Source of the DNA: JBCDBH01 sp039184055
GTDB lineage: Bacteria; Acidobacteriota; Thermoanaerobaculia; Multivoradales; J023
Length of the DNA stretch: 5,113 nucleotides
Direction of reading: 5' to 3'
NCBI GenBank assembly: GCA_039184055.1
Contig: JBCDBH010000416.1
Location: 1-5,113, forward strand
In this document: in pieces, positions 1-4,586 of the stretch
How the letters are laid out: each line of letters starts with the position of its first letter
Position numbering within the stretch: the stretch's first letter is position 1
Position numbers and translations under genes: made by a program
The notes under the pieces: generated by a model
What the model saw: the letters and a program-made list of their open reading frames with translations, nothing else
What the model was told of the DNA's origin: nothing
Databases searched by the model: none

Positions 1-247
1 GGCCAATGTCTCCCAGGCCAAGAACAGCGGTGCCATTGGAGATAACGGCGACCAGATCTCCTTTGCTGGTGTAGTCGTAGGCGGTCACTGGATCTTTGGC
101 GATCTCTTTGCAGGGTGCAGCCACTCCAGGAGAGTAGGCGAGAGAGAGAGCTTTCTCCGTGTCACAAGGTTTGTGCGTACGAACGTCCACCTTTCCAGGT
201 CTTCCGCTGGAGTGATATTGTAGGGCTTCTTCATCGAGAGAGATCAT
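1..247 (-). CDS. maeB: NADP-dependent malic enzyme, N-terminal fragment (runs off left edge)
   Basis: This is the first 82 codons of a malic enzyme, which oxidatively decarboxylates L-malate to pyruvate and yields NADPH in the cytoplasm. The visible protein covers the start of the malic N-terminal domain: a GRPGK motif at residues 15-19, LAYSPGVA at 36-43 with the Tyr38 that is catalytic in this family, and AVISNGTAVLGLGDIG at 67-82, where the window ends. These are near-diagnostic for bacterial MaeB-type enzymes. The NAD-binding domain and any phosphotransacetylase-like C-terminal domain lie outside. The ATG at 247 is supported by a GGAGG nine bases upstream and by the usual short leader before the EALQYHSSGRPGK region. 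GC content is about 55%, with GGA, AGA and CCA codons, unlike the GC-rich genes to the right of position 900. It is transcribed divergently from the thiolase operon. The family call is firm; the NADP preference is inferred from similarity. Confidence 0.9.
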   Translation of the reverse strand, partial: MISLDEEALQYHSSGRPGKVDVRTHKPCDTEKALSLAYSPGVAAPCKEIAKDPVTAYDYTSKGDLVAVISNGTAVLGLGDIG

Positions 248-256
248 GTTGACGAG

Positions 257-261
257 CCTCC
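257..261 (-). promoter_or_regulatory. Shine-Dalgarno site of the malic enzyme
   Basis: The minus strand reads GGAGG here, nine bases before the ATG at 247. This fixes the start codon. Confidence 0.7.
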
Positions 262-303
262 GCTGCTGATCGTTTGGTCCTATTTTGGAACCGCTTTCAG
301 CTG

Positions 304-332
304 AAGGTAGGCATTGCCTGCGAGGCTGTCAA
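304..332 (-). promoter_or_regulatory. Candidate sigma70-type promoter for the malic enzyme
   Basis: On the minus strand there is a perfect -35 hexamer TTGACA (332-327), a 17-base spacer, and a weak -10 hexamer TACCTT (309-304), which matches the consensus at three of six positions. Transcription would start near position 297 and leave an untranslated leader of about 50 bases. The perfect -35 with a poor -10 suggests a regulated promoter, but this is inferred from sequence alone. Confidence 0.45.
309..319. promoter_or_regulatory. 11-bp perfect palindrome in the malic enzyme promoter spacer
   Basis: The sequence AGGCA-T-TGCCT has perfect 5-base arms. It fills the end of the -10/-35 spacer of the candidate malic enzyme promoter and overlaps the -10 by one base. 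A repressor bound here would block RNA polymerase. No cognate regulator is visible in the window. Confidence 0.3.
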
Positions 333-333
333 G

Positions 334-363
334 AGAGGCCGTTTATCATTAATAGCAGCCTCT
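334..363. repeat. Inverted repeat just upstream of the malic enzyme -35
   Basis: Six-base arms AGAGGC (334-339) and GCCTCT (358-363) flank an AT-rich 18-base centre. The repeat starts two bases beyond the -35 of the malic enzyme promoter, a position typical for an activator site, and lies between the two divergent genes. Arms this short can occur by chance. Confidence 0.25.
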
Positions 364-416
364 TAATGTGGCGCATCAGCATCGAGTGAAGATCTCTCGA
401 ATTCTCGGTCTAGAGG

Positions 417-445
417 TAGAGAGCTTGGCTTTTTTGAGTTATAGT
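417..445 (+). promoter_or_regulatory. Candidate promoter for the thiolase operon
   Basis: TAGAGA (417-422, four of six matches to TTGACA), a 17-base spacer, then TATAGT (440-445, five of six matches to TATAAT). Initiation near 452 would leave a leader of about 60 bases before the thiolase ATG. It is the best plus-strand candidate I see in this AT-richer gap, but the -35 is mediocre. Confidence 0.35.
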
Positions 446-502
446 CCGGTCCAATTTTTCACCATTAACAAGGGTCCTAAATAGAGTCGATGGAAAACCT
501 TT

Positions 503-507
503 GGAGG
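503..507 (+). promoter_or_regulatory. Shine-Dalgarno site of the thiolase
   Basis: GGAGG lies four bases before the ATG at 512. The spacing is short but workable, and no other in-frame start nearby has a comparable site. Confidence 0.6.
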
Positions 508-511
508 CAAT

Positions 512-1705
512 ATGGCAAATGCACGTGATGTGGTCATTGTGGATGGAATCCGCACCCCTTTCGCTAAGGCGGGCACGAAGCTCAAAGACGTTCATCCCGC
601 AGAGCTGGGAAGAGTGGCGGTCAAAGAGTTGATCGATCGCACCAACTTGGAAGTTGGTGAAGTCGACGAGGTGATCATTGGCAACACGGGTAACCCGCCA
701 GATGCCGTGAATATTTCTCGAGTCATTGCCTTGAATGCGGGTATTCCGCAGAACAAATCGGCTTACACGGTTCATCGCAATTGTGCTTCGGCTTTAGAGA
801 GCGTTTCTTCGGGCTATGAAAAGATTAAGTCGGGAACGATGGATGTCGTACTGGCTGGTGGCACCGAGAGCATGTCGAATACGCCCTACATGCTGCCACC
901 GGCCCGCTGGGGGCAACGCCTCGGGCACACCCCGCTGGTCGACGGCATGTATCGCGACGGCTTCAACGATCCGCTGTCTCGACTGGTGATGGGCGAGACC
1001 GCCGAAGAGCTCGCCGAGGAGCGCGACGTCAGTCGCGAAGCTTCGGACGAGTGGGCGCGCGACAGCCAGGCGCGGTGCCAGGCGGCGCGTGAACGTGGCC
1101 GCTTCGCCAGCGAGATCGCGCCGGTCACGGTGCCCGGTCGCAAAGGCGACGTGGTCGTCGATCGTGACGAGCACCCGCGTGACAACGTCGAGCTCGCCAA
1201 GCTCGCCCGGCTCAAACCGGTGTTTCGCGAGGGCGGTCGGGTAAGCGCCGGCAACGCCTCCGGCATCACCGATGGCGCTGCGGCGCTGCTGGTCGCCGAT
1301 GCCGACGCCGCCCACAAACACGGCCTCGAACCCGTCGCCTATTTGCGCGATTGGGAGGTCGTCGGCGTCGAGCCCCGGATCATGGGAATCGGCCCGGTAC
1401 CCGCATGTCAGGCCATCGTCGAGCGCAACGGTCTGGCGTGGAGCGACCTCGACCAGGTCGAGCTCAATGAGGCGTTCGCCTGTCAGGTCCTCGCCTGTCT
1501 CGACGAGCTACCGTTCGATCGCCAGCGGGTGAATCCCGACGGCGGCGCGATCGCCTTGGGACATCCGATCGGCGCCACCGGTGCGCGCATCCTGGTCACC
1601 CTGCTCCACGGTCTCGCCGAACGCAACGGCCGATGGGGCATCGCCACCCTGTGCGTCTCGGGCGGTCTGGGCATCGCGGTGCTGGTCGAACGGGTCGGGG
1701 GTTAG
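512..1705 (+). CDS. Thiolase (acetyl-CoA C-acyltransferase family)
   Basis: A full-length 397-residue thiolase, the usual size for the family. It would cleave a 3-ketoacyl-CoA with CoA, or condense two acetyl-CoA, in the cytoplasm. The nucleophile Cys91 sits in TVHRNCASALE (86-96). The C-terminal catalytic set is complete: NEAF at 319-322, GGAIALGHPIGATGAR at 344-359 with His351, and Cys381 in LCVSGG. Family glycine and asparagine motifs (GNASGITDGAAA, 247-258) are intact. The N-terminal part up to about residue 118 resembles FadI/HADHB-type thiolases (GNTGNPPDAVNISRV, VHRNCAS), whereas the rest resembles PhaA/AtoB-type enzymes (MGIGPVPA, NPDGGAIALGHP). GC content jumps at the same place, from about 50% to about 70%. 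It is the first gene of the operon, 21 bases before the next. Catalytic competence is likely; whether it is degradative or biosynthetic cannot be told from sequence. Confidence 0.93.
   Translation: MANARDVVIVDGIRTPFAKAGTKLKDVHPAELGRVAVKELIDRTNLEVGEVDEVIIGNTGNPPDAVNISRVIALNAGIPQNKSAYTVHRNCASALESVSSGYEKIKSGTMDVVLAGGTESMSNTPYMLPPARWGQRLGHTPLVDGMYRDGFNDPLSRLVMGETAEELAEERDVSREASDEWARDSQARCQAARERGRFASEIAPVTVPGRKGDVVVDRDEHPRDNVELAKLARLKPVFREGGRVSAGNASGITDGAAALLVADADAAHKHGLEPVAYLRDWEVVGVEPRIMGIGPVPACQAIVERNGLAWSDLDQVELNEAFACQVLACLDELPFDRQRVNPDGGAIALGHPIGATGARILVTLLHGLAERNGRWGIATLCVSGGLGIAVLVERVGG
857..900. other. Compositional breakpoint inside the thiolase gene
   Basis: By hand count, 601-840 is about 50% GC and 901-1080 about 70%. 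The step falls over codons for the conserved AGGTESMSNTPY block (residues 115-126). The reading frame is uninterrupted. The left side (malic enzyme, intergenic gap, thiolase N-terminus) and the right side (rest of the operon) belong to different composition regimes. Confidence 0.7.
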
Positions 1706-1715
1706 GCCGTTGTTC

Positions 1716-1723
1716 GAGGAAGG
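1716..1723 (+). promoter_or_regulatory. Shine-Dalgarno region selecting a GTG start
   Basis: The purine-rich GAGGAAGG ends three bases before GTG at 1727; its AGGA core is six bases away. This supports the GTG as the start of the C26 hydrolase gene, and the protein then begins directly with the first beta strand (TTILVSVIDND). Confidence 0.55.
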
Positions 1724-1726
1724 CAC

Positions 1727-2455
1727 GTGACCACCATCCTGGTCAGCGTCATCGACAATGATGCCGCGCCCTATTTTGCCGCGCTCGCCGAGCTCGGCTT
1801 CGGCGGTGACCAGACCCGTCAGGCCACCGCTGAGCACTTGAACCCCGGGCAAGGCGTCGGCGACATCGATCTCGACGCCATGCTCGACGGGGTCTGTGGC
1901 CTGGTGCTCGCGGGTGGTGGCGATATCGACCCGGTGCGCTACGGCGAAAGCCCGCTGCGCGGTGTCGAGCTGGAATACGAGCGTGAACGGGATGCGCTCG
2001 AATGGCGTTTGCTCGCCGCCGCGCGGGTCCGACGTCTCCCGGTGTGGGGCATCTGCCGAGGCATGCAGATGCTCAACGTCTATCTCGGTGGCACCCTGTG
2101 GCAGGACCTACCGCGACAGGTGCCGGCGAGCGCGCATCATCAGATCACCCAACCCGACTATCTGGCGCATCAGCTCCGGGTCGCGCCCCGAGGCGCGCTG
2201 GCGCCGTTTCTCCACGATCGGCTCGGGGTCAACAGTCGGCACCATCAGGGCATCAAAGACCTCGCCCCCGACCTCTACCCCACCGCCTGGTCGGAAGACG
2301 GTCTGGTGGAAGCCACGACACCACGCAGCCCCGATGGCTGGTGGCGCGAAGCGGTGCAGTGGCATCCCGAAAACCTGCTCGCCCACAGCGAGCACCGTGG
2401 CATGTGGCGCGCCTTTCTCGATGCCGTCACGCGCTGGGAGCGCACGGCGGCTTGA
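1727..2455 (+). CDS. Gamma-glutamyl-gamma-aminobutyrate hydrolase-like protein (peptidase C26, class-I glutamine amidotransferase fold)
   Basis: 242 residues, the normal length for stand-alone C26 hydrolases such as PuuD. These cytoplasmic enzymes cleave gamma-glutamyl amide bonds. LAGGGDIDPVRYG (61-73) matches the family's GG-D-P signature after the first strands. The nucleophile elbow is VWGICRGMQMLNVYLGG (106-122) with Cys110. VNSRHHQ (168-174) is the conserved substrate-side segment, and VQWHPE (210-215) supplies His213 and Glu215 of the triad. All catalytic residues are present. The start is a GTG with a purine-rich site upstream; the gene follows the thiolase by 21 bases and precedes a crotonase gene by 13, so co-transcription is very likely. 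Its composition matches the GC-rich part of the operon. PuuD acts in putrescine breakdown, but no putrescine gene is nearby. The substrate here is unknown and may be an amide or gamma-glutamyl compound linked to the acyl-CoA route. Confidence 0.9.
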   Translation: MTTILVSVIDNDAAPYFAALAELGFGGDQTRQATAEHLNPGQGVGDIDLDAMLDGVCGLVLAGGGDIDPVRYGESPLRGVELEYERERDALEWRLLAAARVRRLPVWGICRGMQMLNVYLGGTLWQDLPRQVPASAHHQITQPDYLAHQLRVAPRGALAPFLHDRLGVNSRHHQGIKDLAPDLYPTAWSEDGLVEATTPRSPDGWWREAVQWHPENLLAHSEHRGMWRAFLDAVTRWERTAA

Positions 2456-2468
2456 GCGAGCCGATGCG

Positions 2469-3242
2469 ATGACCCACGTCGACGTCCGCTATGAGCGTCA
2501 CGAGAGCACGGTGAAGATCGTGCTCGATCGGCCCCCGCTCAACATTCTCGATCTGCCGACCATCGGCGCCCTGCACGCCGCCATCGACCAGGCCGCCACG
2601 ATCGCCGACGCGCTGCACGCCGTGGTCATCACCAGCGATCTGGCCAAGGCCTTCTCCGCTGGGGTCGCGGTACAAGATCACGAGCGTGATCAGGTCGCCG
2701 CCATGCTCGAAGCCTTCCACGGCGCGCTCGTCGCGCTCGACGCCCTGCCGGCGGTGACCCTCGCGGCGGTACGGGGTCATTGCCTGGGTGGTGGCATGGA
2801 GCTCGCTTCGGCATGCGACCTGGTGCTCGCCAGCGACGACGCGCGCTTCGGCCAGCCCGAAATCAAGCTCGGCTGCTTTCCGCCCTTCGCGGCGGCCCGC
2901 TACCCGGCACGGATCGGCCCCGGAGCGACCGCCGACCTGCTGCTCACCGGTCGCACCGTCGACGCCAGCGAAGCCAAAGCGCTCGGCTTCATCGATCGGC
3001 TCGTCGCCAGCGAAGACTTCGACAACGAGCTCGAAGCCTTGCTCGCCGAGCTGCGTGCGCAAAGCGTGCCGGTGCTCCAGATCACCAAGCGAGCGATACG
3101 CGCCGGTCGTGGTCTCGACGCCCCGGCGGCGCTCGCCGAAACAGAACGTCTCTATCTCGACGAGCTCACCTGTCTCCACGACATGGAGGAAGGGGTGCGC
3201 GCCTTTTTCGACAAACGTCCACCGCGCTGGCGTCACGGCTGA
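2469..3242 (+). CDS. Enoyl-CoA hydratase/isomerase family protein, resembling cyclohexa-1,5-diene-1-carbonyl-CoA hydratases
   Basis: 257 residues with the complete crotonase fold. The two acid/base glutamates are present: Glu111 in GHCLGGGMELAS (103-114) and Glu131 in FGQPEIKLG (127-135). The oxyanion-hole strand reads FSAGVAVQDH (62-71). PPLNILDLPTI near the N-terminus, the AGV...DH element, and EIKLGCFPPFAAA (131-143) in place of the usual GxIPGAGGTQR are traits I associate with dienoyl-CoA hydratases of anaerobic benzoyl-CoA degradation (Dch/BamR/BzdW). That assignment is by recollection of family features, not by alignment. The usual Asp after AGV is Ala67 here. The C-terminus EEGVRAFFDKRPPRW is standard. 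Translation starts 13 bases after the upstream stop with only a weak Shine-Dalgarno site, so coupling is probable. The crotonase call is firm; the substrate is uncertain. Confidence 0.9.
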   Translation: MTHVDVRYERHESTVKIVLDRPPLNILDLPTIGALHAAIDQAATIADALHAVVITSDLAKAFSAGVAVQDHERDQVAAMLEAFHGALVALDALPAVTLAAVRGHCLGGGMELASACDLVLASDDARFGQPEIKLGCFPPFAAARYPARIGPGATADLLLTGRTVDASEAKALGFIDRLVASEDFDNELEALLAELRAQSVPVLQITKRAIRAGRGLDAPAALAETERLYLDELTCLHDMEEGVRAFFDKRPPRWRHG

Positions 3243-3258
3243 GCGGTGCTTCTCAGGT

Positions 3259-3263
3259 AGGAG
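3259..3263 (+). promoter_or_regulatory. Shine-Dalgarno site of the second crotonase
   Basis: AGGAG lies eight bases before the ATG at 3272. It chooses this start out of a reading frame that stays open for about 490 bases further upstream, inside the preceding gene. Confidence 0.7.
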
Positions 3264-3271
3264 TCACAAGA

Positions 3272-4054
3272 ATGTCCAACGAACCGACCGTCCTGCTCGA
3301 ACGTGACGATCGTGTCGCGATCTTGACCGTCAACCGCCCCGACAAGCTCAACGCGCTCAACCAGGCGGTGCGCGACGAAACGCTCGCCCATCTCGAAACG
3401 ATCAAAGACGACGATGGCATCGGTGTCGTGGTGATCACCGGCGCTGGCCCGAAGAGCTTCGTCGCTGGCGCCGACATCAAAGAATTCGCCGGTCGCTCGC
3501 CTTTCGACCAGCGCGAGGCGATGCGTTTCCCCCGCGTCTTCGACATCATGGCCAACTTCCCCAAGCCGGTCATCGCGATGATCAACGGCTTCTGTCTCGG
3601 TGGTGGCTGTGAGCTCGCCAGCTCGTGCGATATGCGGATCGCCGCCGACACCGCCCGCTTCGGTCAGCCCGAGATCAAGCTCGGTCTCATTCCCGGTGGT
3701 GGTGGCACCCAGCGTCTGCCCCGTCTGATCGGCATGGGCAACGCCATGCGGCTCATCCTCTCCGGCGACATGATCAAAGCCGACGAAGCCCTACGGATCG
3801 GCCTCGTCGATCAGGTCATCCCCGCCGACGAGCTCCGCGCCTCCACTCTCGAGCTCGCCCAACGGATCGCCGCCATGAGCCCGCTCACCCTCCGCGTCGC
3901 CAAAGAAGCCATGCGCGCCAGCGAGCGGATGGCGATCGAAGAGGGCATCCTCTACGAACGCGATCTCTTCTGCCTGTGCTTCTCCACCGAAGACAAAGAA
4001 GAGGGCGTCGACGCCTTCCTCAACAAGCGCCAGGCGGAGTGGAAAGGCCGCTAG
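3272..4054 (+). CDS. Enoyl-CoA hydratase (crotonase)
   Basis: 260 residues, a canonical bacterial enoyl-CoA hydratase that adds water to trans-2-enoyl-CoA in beta-oxidation, in the cytoplasm. NRPDKLNALN (21-30) is the CoA-binding N-terminal motif. The oxyanion hole is SFVAGADIKEF (62-72). INGFCLGGGCELASSCDMRIA (104-124) carries Glu114 and FGQPEIKLGLIPGGGGTQRLPRLIG (130-154) carries Glu134, the two catalytic glutamates. The C-terminal trimerisation helices end with EDKEEGVDAFLNKRQAEW (240-257). All key residues are intact. It follows the first crotonase by 29 bases and has its own good ribosome site, so it may be translated more strongly than its neighbour. It appears to be the last gene of the operon: a strong hairpin follows 22 bases after the stop. 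Exact chain-length preference, or a 3-hydroxybutyryl/crotonyl role, cannot be read from the sequence. Confidence 0.95.
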   Translation: MSNEPTVLLERDDRVAILTVNRPDKLNALNQAVRDETLAHLETIKDDDGIGVVVITGAGPKSFVAGADIKEFAGRSPFDQREAMRFPRVFDIMANFPKPVIAMINGFCLGGGCELASSCDMRIAADTARFGQPEIKLGLIPGGGGTQRLPRLIGMGNAMRLILSGDMIKADEALRIGLVDQVIPADELRASTLELAQRIAAMSPLTLRVAKEAMRASERMAIEEGILYERDLFCLCFSTEDKEEGVDAFLNKRQAEWKGR

Positions 4055-4076
4055 GCCAGCAGGTATCGGCCAGAAA

Positions 4077-4122
4077 GAGCCTGTTCGCGCGTGCTCACAC
4101 GGGGCGAGACGCGAACAGGCTC
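4077..4122 (-). terminator. Perfect 13-bp hairpin after the operon (terminator-like)
   Basis: The arms GAGCCTGTTCGCG (4077-4089) and CGCGAACAGGCTC (4110-4122) are perfectly complementary around a 20-base loop, 22 bases after the last operon gene. On the plus strand no T-run follows, so it is not a classical intrinsic terminator for the operon, though it could protect the mRNA 3' end. On the minus strand the stem is followed directly by TTTC, a weak U-tract, so minus-strand termination is the slightly better reading. Confidence 0.45.
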
Positions 4123-4133
4123 GACGCCTCTCT

Positions 4134-4421
4134 CCTGACGAAAAACAACTCCCTCGTCGGACCCGCGCGCCTCTCATCCCGCACAAAAACATCCACATCG
4201 CGACGACACGCCCTTCCCAACGGAAAAAAACTGCCACGTCGCGACGACACGCCCTTCCCGACGGAAAAAAACTCCCATGTCGGCCCGACACGCCCTTCCC
4301 GACGAGAAAAAACTCCCCTGTCGCGACGACAAGCCCCTTCCGACGAGAAAAATCCTCCATGTCGGCCCGACCTGCGCCTTTCCGCGCGTGGGAAGAGCCA
4401 CGTCGCGCCAACATGCGAGAC
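4134..4421. repeat. 41-bp tandem repeat array, six clear copies plus a degenerate seventh
   Basis: Copies start at about 4134, 4175, 4216, 4257, 4298 and 4340; the seventh (4381-4421) is decayed but keeps CCACGTCGCG exactly four periods (164 bases) after the same block in copy three. Each clear copy has a leading C-rich part, an A-tract of 5-7 bases, a block like CTCCCATGTC, and a GC palindromic core. The cores are of two types: GTCGCGAC (4238-4245, 4320-4327, and with one change at 4197) and GTCGGCCCGAC (4279-4289, 4361-4371). In copies three to six these alternate, giving an 82-bp higher-order pattern. Copies diverge throughout, so this is not a recent expansion. 41 is not a multiple of three, so a conserved peptide repeat is not the cause. 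Confidence 0.85.
4265..4292 (-). terminator. Terminator-like element within the repeat array (minus strand)
   Basis: Read on the minus strand, the 7-bp stem CGTGTCG/CGACATG (one G-U pair) with a 3-base loop is followed by GGAG and then seven T. This is the best example of a pattern that recurs across the array, downstream of the minus-strand GPP34 gene. The four-base gap between stem and T-run is longer than ideal. Confidence 0.35.
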
Positions 4422-4586
4422 TTTTCACGATTTGTCGCGTCTGTCGCGTCGTCGTGGCGCTTTTTCCACAACTTGACGTGTCCGCGGCGTCGACCTAGCC
4501 TTTTTTCCGCGCAGACAAGCGCGTGCGGGGCCCACAGGGTTCTTCCTAGCCCGCATGGCTCACCAAACGTCGTAGCGAGGCCTTAC
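4422..4586. other. Non-coding remainder of the convergent intergenic region
   Basis: I see no credible gene here. It holds two adjacent 9-bp direct repeats, TGTCGCGTC at 4433-4441 and 4442-4450, a single sequence TTTTCCACA (4462-4470) that fits the DnaA-box consensus TTWTNCACA, and two short T-runs (4461-4465, 4501-4506). A small hairpin CGCGC-agacaa-GCGCG follows the second T-run, in the wrong order for a plus-strand terminator. Together with 4055-4421 this makes 532 bases between two convergent genes. Confidence 0.5.

Noticed and set aside
390..415. Cluster of restriction-site palindromes (AGATCT, GAATTC, TCTAGA) resembling a cloning polylinker
   Set aside because: Three 6-bp palindromes in an AT-richer gap can occur by chance, and no other vector sequence is present around them.
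2427..3236. A 269-codon minus-strand open frame antisense to the first crotonase
   Set aside because: The plus strand encodes a clear crotonase with all catalytic residues. Long antisense frames are expected in GC-rich genes.
4134..4421. CRISPR array
   Set aside because: The whole 41-bp unit is repeated and slowly diverging; there are no unique spacers between fixed repeats and no cas genes.
4462..4470. Single DnaA-box match TTTTCCACA, possible origin
   Set aside because: Only one box, no cluster, no AT-rich unwinding region and no dnaA, dnaN or gyrB nearby.
3791..4471. A 226-codon minus-strand open frame through the repeat array with a repeated peptide pattern
   Set aside because: Its C-terminal third is antisense to the second crotonase, the 41-bp period is not a multiple of three so the peptide repeat only reflects DNA repeats, and other frames on both strands are open through the array as well. 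No ribosome site or known domain.
4474..4501. Plus-strand promoter (TTGACG, 16-base spacer, TAGCCT)
   Set aside because: The -10 matches at only three of six positions and nothing on the plus strand downstream is a credible gene.
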